A stretch of 64,000 bases of DNA from Myxococcus stipitatus (GTDB taxonomy: Bacteria > Myxococcota > Myxococcia > Myxococcales > Myxococcaceae). The notes under the pieces are model-generated. The model worked only from the letters and a program-made list of their open reading frames with translations. It was not told the DNA's origin and did not search any database. The DNA lies in assembly GCF_038561935.1 (NCBI RefSeq), contig NZ_CP102770.1, positions 7,254,001 through 7,318,000 on the forward strand, written 5' to 3'. Below, piece after piece: positions 35,605-44,284 of the stretch (positions are counted from its first letter, which is position 1; each line of letters opens with the position of its first letter). The translations under genes and the position numbers were made by a program.

Positions 35605-37800
35605 TTGCGCATCTGCCTCGTATCCAAAGAGCTCTCGCCATTCTTCGGGGGCGGCATCGGCACCTACGTCGCCCTCATGAGTCGGGCCTTCTCGGACGCG
35701 GGGCATGAGGTCCATGTCCTCACCGCGGCACACCCAGGACTCGAACAAGCGCCCGTTCTATTCCCCGGGGTGCGGGTCCACACCGTCGCCGAGCTGGAGC
35801 CAGGATACGCGGGCGCCTTCCCGTTTCCTCCGCTGCGGCATGCCATGGCGGCGTACACCGCGTTGCAATCGCTTCACGCCCAGCACCCGTTCGACCTCAT
35901 CGAGTTCCCCGAGTATGAGGGCGAGGGCTACTTCGCGTTGCGAGCCCGGAGGACGCTGGGAGCGCTCGCCACCGCGGTACTCGCGGTCCGCCTCCACACC
36001 CCCACGCACGAGGTCCAGCGCTTCAACCGCGTCACCACGCTGGACATGGACGCCACCCAGCAGGAGTTCATGGAGGACTGCTCCATCCGGGACGCGGACC
36101 TCCTGCTCTCTCCCACTCAGTCCCTGCTCGACCTTGTGAGGACGCGGCTGGAGCTCGGGGACAAGGGCGTGGTGGTGCCGCACCCCTTCCCCACGAGCTC
36201 CTTCGCCCAGCCCACGGCGCGCCCACGCGCCGAGCCACCGCGCGTGCTGTATTTCGGACGGCTCGAGTACCGGAAGGGCGTGCAGCATCTCATCGAGGCG
36301 ATGCAGCTCCTCTTTGCCCGCGGACTCCAAGCCGAGGTCCAGTTCGTGGGAGGAGACACGCGAACGGGGCCCTTCGGCCGGTCCATGCGCGAGTGGCTGG
36401 AGCGCCGCATCGCACCGGAATGGAAGCACCGCTTCCACTTCGAGCCGCCCCGCCCGCGCGCCGAGCTCGCCGCCGTCATCTCGGAGGCGACGGTCTGCTG
36501 CTTCCCGTCGCTCTGGGAGAACTTCCCCAACGTGTGCCTGGAGGCCATGAGCGCCGGCTGCCTTGTCGTCGGCAGCGACGCCGGTGGCATGGCGGAGGTC
36601 ATCCAGGACGGTCACAGCGGCCTCCTGTTCCGGGCCGGAGATTCAAAGCACCTGGCGGAGGTCCTCGAGCGCGCGCTGACCACGCCCGCGCTGCAGCAAG
36701 CCGTGCGCGACGCGGCCCCCGCGCGAATCGCCGACTACTGCCAGCCCGCGAGCATCGCGCGGCAGGTCGAGGCCGCCGTCGCGGCGCATCCGCCCCGCCT
36801 CCCCGCGCTTCGCCCGCCGGCCAAGACCAAGGCCAAGGGGAGCACGCCACGAGTGACCGTCCTCGTGCCCTACTTCAACATGGGGCGCTACCTGCCGGAG
36901 ACCCTGCGCTCCATCCGCGCGCAGACCTTCACGGACTACGAAATCCTCCTCGTGGATGACGGCTCCACCGACCCGCACAGCCGTGCGTTGCTGGAGACCT
37001 TGGACGCACCGGACCTGCGCATCATCTCCAAGCAGAACGGGGGACTCAGCTCGGCCCGGAACGCGGGGCTGCGAGAGGCGAAGGGGCACTATGTCCTGCC
37101 GCTGGATGCGGACGACCTCCTCCAGCCCACCTTCCTCGAGAAGACCGTCGCCGTCATGGAAGGCTCACGAGACTTCGCCTTCGTCACGTCGCTGGTGTCC
37201 TACTTCATCGATGACCCGGCGCGAGTCGTGGGCGGCTGGGCCCCCTGGGGCGTCGAGCGAGATGCCCTCTGGGTGTTCAACGTGGCCTCTACCTGCACCG
37301 CGCTGATGGAGCGCCGGCACCTGGAAGAGGTCGGCGGCTACGACGAGTGGCTCACGGCCTACGAAGACTGGGATGTCTTCTGCTCGCTCGCCGAGCGAGG
37401 GCTTTCGGGCACGGTCATTCCCGAGCCCCTCTTCCAGTACCGGCTGCGCCCGGACTCGATGACTCGCACCACGGTGGTGACGGACCGCTACGCGGTGATG
37501 GCGTACCTGTACCAGAAGCATCCTTCGCTGGCCCTCCAGCCGGAGCGCTCCCTGCGCATCCTCCAGGGGGAAGCGCACAAACAGCAGCAGCTGGCGGCGA
37601 TGAACACCGCGCCCACCAAGCCCCTGCTGCACCAGGTCGCGGACCGGGTGAACGAGGCCCTCAAGCAGCAGCTGGAGCCTTTCCATCCCGCGCTGCGGCG
37701 AACCGCGCAGTGGCTCCTCAAGTCGAGCCCCGAGGACTCACGTCCCCTGCGTTACCAGCTCATGGAGAAGGTGAAGCGCCTCAAGCCGCCGGGACGGTAG
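35605..37800 (+). CDS. Two-domain glycosyltransferase: GT4 plus GT2 fusion
   Basis: About 731 residues if it starts at TTG 35605, where the family-typical opening (LRICLVSKELSPFFGGGIGT) begins; an ATG at 35485 would add about 40 residues of poor character. Residues 1-400 are a GT-B fold of the GT4 type (N-terminal GGGIGTYV, C-terminal EAMSAGCLVVGSDAGGMAEV). Residues 410-640 are a GT-A fold of the GT2 type, with TVLVPYFNMGRYLPETL, DDGSTD, the PLDADD metal-binding aspartates and AYEDWDVF near the base. It probably makes successive linkages in a surface glycan. Sugar donors are not predictable. It stands alone, without other polysaccharide genes. Confidence 0.85.
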   Translation: MRICLVSKELSPFFGGGIGTYVALMSRAFSDAGHEVHVLTAAHPGLEQAPVLFPGVRVHTVAELEPGYAGAFPFPPLRHAMAAYTALQSLHAQHPFDLIEFPEYEGEGYFALRARRTLGALATAVLAVRLHTPTHEVQRFNRVTTLDMDATQQEFMEDCSIRDADLLLSPTQSLLDLVRTRLELGDKGVVVPHPFPTSSFAQPTARPRAEPPRVLYFGRLEYRKGVQHLIEAMQLLFARGLQAEVQFVGGDTRTGPFGRSMREWLERRIAPEWKHRFHFEPPRPRAELAAVISEATVCCFPSLWENFPNVCLEAMSAGCLVVGSDAGGMAEVIQDGHSGLLFRAGDSKHLAEVLERALTTPALQQAVRDAAPARIADYCQPASIARQVEAAVAAHPPRLPALRPPAKTKAKGSTPRVTVLVPYFNMGRYLPETLRSIRAQTFTDYEILLVDDGSTDPHSRALLETLDAPDLRIISKQNGGLSSARNAGLREAKGHYVLPLDADDLLQPTFLEKTVAVMEGSRDFAFVTSLVSYFIDDPARVVGGWAPWGVERDALWVFNVASTCTALMERRHLEEVGGYDEWLTAYEDWDVFCSLAERGLSGTVIPEPLFQYRLRPDSMTRTTVVTDRYAVMAYLYQKHPSLALQPERSLRILQGEAHKQQQLAAMNTAPTKPLLHQVADRVNEALKQQLEPFHPALRRTAQWLLKSSPEDSRPLRYQLMEKVKRLKPPGR

Positions 37801-37813
37801 GGCAGAACGCGCC

Positions 37814-38602
37814 TCACGCCCCTCCGCGCCGGATGACGGCGGGCGTCAGGCCCGTCAGCCGACGGAAGACGGTGGTGAAGTGGCTCTGCGAGCTGAAGCC
37901 GACCTCGAGCGCAATCTCACCCAGGGAGCGGGAGGAGTTGCTCAACAGCTCGCGAGCACGCTCCACCCTCCGCTGTTGCACATAGGCATGGGGCGTCATC
38001 GCCATGGACTGGCGAAAAGCCCGGGTGAAGTAGAAGACGCTCAAGCCTGAGTGACGCGCCAGCTCTTCCACGCGGAGGGGCCGCGCCAGATGGGCCTCGA
38101 TGAAGAGTCGCACGCGCTGGAGCGCGGCGGCGGAGAGTCCACCGCGCCGCCGAGCCGCCCCCGCGCCGCCGGGAGCTTGCAGGAGTCTGGCGACCCGGGT
38201 CGCATGCCGGTCCTGCACCTCACGCATGGCACCCAGGAGGCCCGCGAGGACCTTCAGGTCCGCGTCGGACAAGGCCGACATCAACTGAAAACCCTCCTGG
38301 CGAAGAGGGCCCCAGATGGTCTCGATCCACTCCCGCGCATGCTCGGTGAGCACGAGCCGCCGGCCACTCCCCGCGGCCTCACGTCGGACATACCCCGCGA
38401 GCTCCAGCCGCTCCACGTCGGTGCCCCGAGGGACGGCGCTCAAGGCCGAGGGGCCTCCGAAGTGAAGCTGAGCCAGGCACGCCAGCTCCGCGCGGCCCAG
38501 CGCGAGGACCTCTCCGACGGTGGCGTCGAAGGCCGCGGAGGCATCCTGGAAGTGGGCGATGTCGGCGCCTATCTGCTCGAGGAGGGCTTGTCGGGAACTC
38601 AT
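37814..38602 (-). CDS. MarR-like/AraC fusion regulator
   Basis: A 262-residue regulator starting MSSRQALLEQ. Residues 1-140 resemble a MarR-type winged helix (VLALGRAELACLAQLHFGGP, then GYVRREAAGSGRRLVLTEHA, with the Arg-rich wing). Residues 155-262 are a standard AraC double helix-turn-helix (RVEELARHSGLSVFYFTRAF and GEIALEVGFSSQSHFTTVF). Having two DNA-binding families in one chain is uncommon. It is divergent from a small membrane protein at 38680, its likely target. Confidence 0.82.
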   Translation of the reverse strand: MSSRQALLEQIGADIAHFQDASAAFDATVGEVLALGRAELACLAQLHFGGPSALSAVPRGTDVERLELAGYVRREAAGSGRRLVLTEHAREWIETIWGPLRQEGFQLMSALSDADLKVLAGLLGAMREVQDRHATRVARLLQAPGGAGAARRRGGLSAAALQRVRLFIEAHLARPLRVEELARHSGLSVFYFTRAFRQSMAMTPHAYVQQRRVERARELLSNSSRSLGEIALEVGFSSQSHFTTVFRRLTGLTPAVIRRGGA

Positions 38603-38679
38603 GACGAACACCGCAGGAACGCGAAAAACGGCACAAGAGCACGAAAGACGCCCAGGCGCTCGGGACGCATCCTGCCCGC

Positions 38680-39195
38680 ATGATGAACATGAAGCTGTCG
38701 GCGGCGGAAATCATCCTGTGGCTCCTGGTGCTGAACCTCGGTCTCTCGTTCGGAGCGGGGCTCTACGAGCATCGCATCGTGCTCCCCAGGTGGCTGGACG
38801 CCCAGGGCATGCACTGGTTCTCGGAGGAGGCGCGACGGGACAACGTGGGGCTGCGCTTCTGGGCCTTCGTCAGCACGGGGCCCTTGACGTTGCTGACCCT
38901 GGCGAGCGGCTTCTTCGCGCTTCGGGCCACGGGGGCGCTGCGCGTCTGGTGGCTCGCGGCCGTGGCGATGGTGCTCGCGGACCGGCTCCTCACCTTCTCG
39001 TACTTCATCCCCACGATGATGCGGTTGATGCAGGCGGCTGATTCGTCGGAGTCCGTGGCGAGCGCGGTGCTGTGGAGCCGGCTGAACCACCTGCGCCACG
39101 GACTGGTCGCCGCCGCGTGGTTCTGCGCACTCCAAGCCCTGACCTGGCTGAGGGCGAGCAAGCTCCTCCAAGGCGCCGCCGGCCCACTCGCCTAG
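38680..39195 (+). CDS. DUF1772/anthrone-oxygenase-like membrane protein
   Basis: A 171-residue protein with four hydrophobic helices. The pattern LYEHRIVLPRWL, TGPLTLLTLASGFF and LNHLRHGLVAAAWF fits the DUF1772/anthrone-oxygenase-like family: an early helix followed by an 'E..V.P.W' segment. Its function in bacteria is uncertain. The 77-base divergent gap to the MarR/AraC regulator suggests control by it. Confidence 0.68.
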   Translation: MMNMKLSAAEIILWLLVLNLGLSFGAGLYEHRIVLPRWLDAQGMHWFSEEARRDNVGLRFWAFVSTGPLTLLTLASGFFALRATGALRVWWLAAVAMVLADRLLTFSYFIPTMMRLMQAADSSESVASAVLWSRLNHLRHGLVAAAWFCALQALTWLRASKLLQGAAGPLA

Positions 39196-39201
39196 CCGGC
39201 G
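39177..39201. terminator. Weak dyad at convergent gene ends
   Basis: A 7-bp stem (39177-39183 with 39195-39201) overlaps the stop of the membrane-protein gene and sits beside the stop of the LuxR-type gene. Confidence 0.35.
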
Positions 39202-39204
39202 GGA

Positions 39205-40086
39205 TTACGAATCGCGGCTCGGGCCCGAGGCTCGGCTTTTGAGCAACAGCTGGCTCGGCAAGGATGGTTCCGGCCCCCGCGAGTGGGCCCCGCGAAACCT
39301 CACGATGAGCTCCGCTCGTGAGTTCACCTCGAAGCGTCTGTAGATGGCCTTCGTGTAGTGATTCACCGTGAAGCGGCTGATGCCCAGCCGCTCCGCGATC
39401 TGCTTGTCGCCCAGCCCGTCCAGGACCAATTCCAGTGTCTGACGTTCACGCCGGGGGAGCCGAACACCTTTTGAAGCCTCCGCATTGGCTTCCGAGCTGG
39501 GTGAGTCGAGCAGGTCTCCACATTCAGCATGGAACAGGTGAAGCAGTTCTCGATCCGCGACGTCGAACGCACGCCCACGCCATCCACGGTAGATACCAAT
39601 CCCCTGGACCGCCTGACCGAGCCCAGACCGCCGAATCGAATACACCGAGTCGTCAAGCCTCGCCGCTCTGAGGTAGTCCTCAACGTAGGCGGTCCCATAC
39701 CAATATCGGTCCTCGACGAGGTCCCGCCGCATCGCGGTGACCAATTCCCCAGACATGGAAGAGCGTACCATCAATGAACGGATAGCGGGATTGTTGGCAT
39801 TGCCCATCTTCTGGAGTGCTTCGAGAGCACTCAGCGCACTGCCGCTTCGTCGGTCCAACAGGATGACCGTGTAATCTCCCTGCCCTGTGGGCCCAAAGTC
39901 GCGTTCCATGACGCATGCACCTTCCTCCGCATCGAGGATGCGCAACATCCCCGTGAGCAGAAACCGGGGCCGCATCGATGACCCTTCGGGCAGCGTTCGC
40001 GCTTCTTCGACCAGACGCATCAAGGCACGAACCTGCGAACCGCGAAGAAGGGCATCAGCTATCGGCATCCTCGAATCCGCACTCAC
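39205..40086 (-). CDS. LuxR-type helix-turn-helix regulator
   Basis: A 293-residue protein from GTG 40086, preceded by AGGGGTG. The N-terminal 215 residues are a sensor region without a recognised receiver signature; it lacks the conserved aspartate arrangement of a response regulator. Residues about 215-275 are a LuxR/NarL helix-turn-helix (LPRRERQTLELVLDGLGDKQ, then GISRFTVNHYTKAIYRRF). The spacer before it is AT-rich for this window and includes a TAAAAT on the minus strand about 14 bases upstream of the start. Target genes are unknown; the two small exported or anchored proteins next door are candidates. Confidence 0.82.
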   Translation of the reverse strand: MSADSRMPIADALLRGSQVRALMRLVEEARTLPEGSSMRPRFLLTGMLRILDAEEGACVMERDFGPTGQGDYTVILLDRRSGSALSALEALQKMGNANNPAIRSLMVRSSMSGELVTAMRRDLVEDRYWYGTAYVEDYLRAARLDDSVYSIRRSGLGQAVQGIGIYRGWRGRAFDVADRELLHLFHAECGDLLDSPSSEANAEASKGVRLPRRERQTLELVLDGLGDKQIAERLGISRFTVNHYTKAIYRRFEVNSRAELIVRFRGAHSRGPEPSLPSQLLLKSRASGPSRDS

Positions 40087-40576
40087 GGAGTCACCCCTAA
40101 TTTTAGCAATTTGACTGTTTTCCAGATTAAGACAGAATCAATCCACAACACCAGACGCAAGAACTAGTGGAGTCCCCGTACGCGCTCAGCGAGCTCGACG
40201 CCCCCACCGACAGCCTTAGGACTTGAGGGTTCGACGCAGCAGGACAGAGAAGCATCGAAAAGACTCGGGGGGGGGGTCACCGTTTGGACAGACGTGACCC
40301 ACGCTGGCCCCACCGAGGGCAACGCGCATGGAAGTCGCGAACTCGCACGCTCTCCCGTCGGCACTGCCCGAGATGGCACATCTCCGCTCTTTGCCAGACG
40401 CGCCGGCGGAGCCCATCACGGACTGACAGTCCCCTCGCTTGACGGCCCGCCGCAACATCTCTGCCCGTACTCAACACGAACTCCACACACCATCTCCAGG
40501 CACCTCTCGACGCCGCGCCCACAAACCTCTCCCTACCGCAGGACGGTCGTCCCACTGTCTCACCTAGGAGGTTCCC
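40087..40576. other. 490-base intergenic region, AT-richer, with G10 tract
   Basis: No gene is supported here. The LuxR-side 60 bases are AT-rich (promoter candidate; minus-strand TAAAAT at 40100-40105). A run of ten G lies at 40267-40276. Frames crossing it (for example plus-strand 40294-40986) have no coding character. The last bases give a strong AGGAGG site for the 40577 gene. Confidence 0.5.
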
Positions 40577-41026
40577 ATGTCGTCAATTCATCGCCTTCTC
40601 GCATGTGCATCCATCGCATCGATGCTTGCCCCAGGAGCGGCGTTCGCTCGAGCCGTACCAGGCTTCATCGGGAGTCCCTATCTCCCTGCGGATGCTGGCT
40701 GCTTCAGCAACTACTACGGCTCCTCGCGAAACAACTGCTCGACGACCAAGGGATGGTGCATCCCCGCAGTGGTCGACCCTGCCGGTTCGTATACGGTAAA
40801 CGTCGTGGCCTATGCCCCCAGTCCATCCGCCACGGTGGGTTGCTACGCAACAGGCATCAACGATGCAATCTCCTCGGTCTGGACTTCGGGGGTTCATTAC
40901 GTCTCCTCCTTTGGCACTGGCGCACGCTACATCACCCTGACCGGAGCCTATGTGCCAGGCAATGGCCAACTTTTCGTCTGTTGTGAAGTCGGCCCGGGCG
41001 CCGGGGTCAACGGCATTCTCTGGTAG
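40577..41026 (+). CDS. Small secreted cysteine-containing protein
   Basis: A 149-residue protein with a classic AGGAGG site eight bases upstream. A signal peptide ends after ...GAAFA (about residue 24). The mature part is about 125 residues with six cysteines (ADAGCFSN, NNCSTTKGWC, VGCYAT, FVCCEV), consistent with disulfides in an exported beta-rich protein. Codon bias is weaker than in most neighbours, and the upstream region is AT-rich, which suggests a recently acquired or lineage-specific gene. Family not recognised. Confidence 0.75.
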   Translation: MSSIHRLLACASIASMLAPGAAFARAVPGFIGSPYLPADAGCFSNYYGSSRNNCSTTKGWCIPAVVDPAGSYTVNVVAYAPSPSATVGCYATGINDAISSVWTSGVHYVSSFGTGARYITLTGAYVPGNGQLFVCCEVGPGAGVNGILW

Positions 41027-41087
41027 AGACATTCACCGGGGGCGAGCCAGAACGGTCGCCCCTGGTGCCTCCCCGAGGACTGGGTCA

Positions 41088-41762
41088 ATGAGAGCCGAAC
41101 GAATCATCGTGGGCGCAGTCTTCATCGGAACCTTGTGCTTCCAATGGTGGAGTGCTCAGGAACAACGCGAATCCCTGGCCTCGCTCCAGAATGAACTCGA
41201 ACGCGTCTCCACCACCGTGGAACGGTTGCGGGATTCGACGGCTCGAGCGGAGAGGAACAGGGCCATGGAGGTATGGTCAGCCGCACCGACCCAAAAACCC
41301 TCACACGCGCAACCAACGACGGGCACGGTGATGTCCGACGAACAAGAGCAAACCGCCCCCGTCCACGCCCCTAGCAAGCCTTTTGATTCCGATTCGGCCC
41401 AATCCCAGGTCGAGCGCGCCTTTGAACAGGAATCTTCCGACAGCGGATGGGCCTCGGAAGCCCAGCGGGAGATGCGCGCGACCCTCTCGTCCAATCTCCC
41501 CACATCCGCCTCGGTGCGGGTATTGGACTGCCGCACAACACTCTGCCGTCTCGAGATCGACTTTCCCGCGGAGACTGATTTTCGCGAGACGATGGGCCGA
41601 CCGGGGGGAATGGCTCGATTCTGGAAGGGCCCTAGCATGGCCCGAATCGAAAGAGATGCCGTCCGCGGTTCAGTGACAGTCGTCAGCTATCTCGTCCGCA
41701 TGGGGCACCCAATGCCGTTTGAGCCGCAGCTTCACGGGCGGCCCACTGAGCATGGCGAATAG
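41088..41762 (+). CDS. Membrane-anchored protein with coiled coil and Cys pair
   Basis: A 224-residue protein with GAGGA upstream of the ATG. One N-terminal membrane anchor (IIVGAVFIGTLCFQWW) is followed by a coiled coil (SLASLQNELERVSTTVERLR), a Gln/Pro-rich disordered stretch and a small C-terminal domain with VRVLDCRTTLCRLEIDF. The 'V..l.C....C.l.i' pattern is frequent in periplasmic proteins of myxobacteria. It lies 61 bases after the secreted-protein gene and shares its less biased codon use, so the two may be a unit. Function unknown. Confidence 0.72.
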   Translation: MRAERIIVGAVFIGTLCFQWWSAQEQRESLASLQNELERVSTTVERLRDSTARAERNRAMEVWSAAPTQKPSHAQPTTGTVMSDEQEQTAPVHAPSKPFDSDSAQSQVERAFEQESSDSGWASEAQREMRATLSSNLPTSASVRVLDCRTTLCRLEIDFPAETDFRETMGRPGGMARFWKGPSMARIERDAVRGSVTVVSYLVRMGHPMPFEPQLHGRPTEHGE

Positions 41763-41990
41763 GGCCGTAATGACTCTCCCCGTGGCCCCGCGGCCAGCTC
41801 ACGCACCCTTCCAGACAAGCGTCCGCGAGGCGGCACTGCCCTCGCGGACAGGTTGAAACATCATCAGGCCTCGCGCAAATGGCGTCGTGCGGAAGCACCA
41901 CCCGCCGCGACGCAGCGGATGTGTCATCCCTCTCGCCTGGAAGCCCAGGTCAGGAGGAGCCCCGCCTGTCGCGGCCGAAGGACCTGATAC

Positions 41991-42845
41991 ATGTTACAAG
42001 ATAGACGAGTCGTGATTACCGGTGGAGGCCGTGGACTGGGCCGTATCTTCGCCCAGAGCTTCGTGGCGGCGGGCGCCCAGGTCATCATCACCGGACGCAT
42101 TCGACAAACCCTCGACGAGGTCGCTCGAGAGTTGGGGGGACTGAAGACGCTTGCCTTCGACATCTCGGATGCATCCGCCACCCGGGCCGCGTTCGACCAC
42201 ATCCACCAGACCCACGGTGCCATCGACGTGCTGGTGAACAACGCGGGTATCTGCCATCCCCCTGGCTTCTTCTGGGAGACGTCCCTCGAGGAGTGGGAGT
42301 CCACCTTGGACGTCAACTTGAAGGGTACGGTGTACTGCACGCACGCCGCCCTCCAGGTCATGGTGAGACAAAGAAGCGGCATCATCATCAACCTGGCCAG
42401 CAGCGCCGGCGTCTTCCGCTGGCCCACCTGCTCCGCCTACTCCGTCAGCAAGGCCGCCATCGTCAAGCTGACGGAGAACCTCGCCTGCGAGACCCGCCGC
42501 CACGGCGTCTCCCTCTTCGCCTACCACCCGGGGCTGGTCCACTCCACGGGGCTCGCCCCGGACTACCTCGCCACTCCCAGCACCGAGGGCAGCCCCCTCC
42601 AGGTCATCCAGCAGTGGTTCAGCGCTGAGAAACAGGCCGGAAGGACCGTGGATGCCCAGCAGAGCATCGGCAACCTGCTCAAGCTGGCCAGCGGCCAGTG
42701 CTCCGAGCTGAGCGGCTGCTACCTCACCGTTCACGACGACCTGGAGCAGCTGATGGCACAGCGCAAACCCCTCCCCACCGAGAACCTGATGTTGCGCGTG
42801 CAGCAGTACTCCCCACCTGAAGGGGCGACCACACCTCAGCGGTAG
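41991..42845 (+). CDS. Short-chain dehydrogenase/reductase
   Basis: A 284-residue SDR with GAAGGA before the ATG. NAD(P)-binding glycine motif TGGGRGLG near the N-terminus, then NNAG, the catalytic Tyr-x-x-x-Lys in AYSVSK, and the serine in NLASSAG. The C-terminal 60 residues extend beyond the core fold. The acceptor alcohol or ketone is unknown. The 228 bases before it hold no gene I can support. Confidence 0.9.
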   Translation: MLQDRRVVITGGGRGLGRIFAQSFVAAGAQVIITGRIRQTLDEVARELGGLKTLAFDISDASATRAAFDHIHQTHGAIDVLVNNAGICHPPGFFWETSLEEWESTLDVNLKGTVYCTHAALQVMVRQRSGIIINLASSAGVFRWPTCSAYSVSKAAIVKLTENLACETRRHGVSLFAYHPGLVHSTGLAPDYLATPSTEGSPLQVIQQWFSAEKQAGRTVDAQQSIGNLLKLASGQCSELSGCYLTVHDDLEQLMAQRKPLPTENLMLRVQQYSPPEGATTPQR

Positions 42846-42942
42846 CACGTGCTCCTCACACTCGGAGCCGCCTGCCTGCTCCCCAAAAGCAAGGCGCGGG
42901 TGGCTTTCCCACCGCGATGGCAGCACGCGGGGGAGACGTCAC

Positions 42943-44015
42943 GTGAAACCGTGGACAGTGGGAGCAGTGGGTGGGTGTCTGGGAGTGGCTCTCTTCGTCC
43001 GGAGCGGGTGCGAACGTGCCCGCTCTGGAGTCTCGGCGGGCCAAGCAGCAGCCACGGGGAACTGAGCTGACGACCTGGGACACGCAGCCGAGTCGCTCCG
43101 ACGACAGCGCCCTGCCCGGCATGGGGGCGGTGGCCAGCGGCTCATGGAGCGAGTTGGACAGCTCCACGGGCGTGTCCACGGAGCTTTGGGCGGAGCAGTC
43201 GTCCGAACGGGAGGCACACCCGCGCTTCGAGGTCCAGGGGCGGACGCGGCCGGTGCGGCGCGCGGCGCTGCGCCTGTATGTCGGAGCTCACGGGACGACG
43301 GGAGCCCCTCGCGGTTCTCGATCCAAGGAACCTGGAACACGCATCCGACGAAGGTCACGGACCGGCTCCGCCGCAACGGGGCGGTCACCTTCGGCCTCTA
43401 CGGCACGACGAGCCGTGGGCTGTCCCTTCAGCTCACGGGAGGACTCGGTGGAACGTGCGTCTTGGCTCCTCGTGTGGACGGGCGCCGCGCGTGCCACTCC
43501 GACCAACGCCTGCCTGACACACCGGGAGGTCCTCGCGAAGGTGAGCCATCACACCAACGTCCTCTTCGCCGACCCGTACGACGTGGGCCTCCGGCCCGAG
43601 GGGGACGTGGTCTTCTCGGGCCGCTTCGACGGCCGCCTCACCTTCGCGGGCACGGCCCATGCCAGCGCGGAGCCGGATGAGGCCTACGACGGGATGCGGG
43701 AGCCCTTCCTCGGCAAGCGCTCGTGGACAGACACCGAACGGAGGTTGCGACACTTTCCAGGAGGACCCCAGACACGCCTCCTCCGCGAATCGTCTGGCAA
43801 TGCCTCCGGAAATCTCTTCACGATGCAGTCCGGACAAGAGGACCCGCTGGGTGCGCGTCTTCGACCCGCTCCAACCCCTGTCTTCCCGGCTGACACTCGT
43901 GGACGACAGCGTGGTGCTGAAGGGTGACTTGACCACGGCCTTCGAGCTCGATGGCACCTAGTATACACCAACGCCGCGACGGGCGGACCTGCTGCACATC
44001 AAGCTGCGGCCGTAG
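42943..44015 (+). pseudogene. Decayed lipoprotein gene with several frameshifts
   Basis: A good start survives: GGGGGAG then GTG 42943, giving a signal peptide with lipobox (VKPWTVGAVGG, ending FVRSGC). The frame stops at a TGA after 40 codons. Recognisable coding character then continues in different frames: TELTTWDTQPSRSDD (about 43060), SRFSIQGTWNTHPTKVTDR (about 43320), HTNVLFADPYDVGLRPEGD (about 43550) and RVFDPLQPLSSRLTLVDDS (about 43850), ending at a TAG at 44013. At least three frame changes are needed, so the gene is dead unless the sequence contains errors. The family resembles secreted beta-rich lipoproteins. A hairpin follows at 44054-44091. Confidence 0.65.
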
Positions 44016-44053
44016 TCCCCCCAATCCCTGGAGCAGAACCCAGGCGAGCAAGC

Positions 44054-44091
44054 GCATGGACACGTCACGGGCATCCGGGGCGTGTCCATGC
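44054..44091 (+). terminator. Hairpin after the decayed lipoprotein gene
   Basis: A perfect 11-bp stem (44054-44064 with 44081-44091) with a 16-base loop lies about 40 bases after the pseudogene stop and is probably its surviving terminator. Confidence 0.6.
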
Positions 44092-44284
44092 CCCGAGCGG
44101 GGGCACAGGGCCGAGCGTGCCTTTGCAAGGAAATATGAGCGCTATCGAGACAGACTGGCCGTGGAACCCCCTATTCCCTGCCATGAACGCCTCACGGCCA
44201 GCGGAATGTCAGTCACCTGGGTTATCCTCCACCCTCGCAGCCTCGCATCAGGCCCGAGGATTCGCTGGCCAAGGACCATCTGGA

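Noticed and set aside
40294..40986. Plus-strand open frame of 230 codons before and across the small secreted-protein gene
   Set aside because: No coding character, and it overlaps a gene with a perfect ribosome site and signal peptide in another frame.
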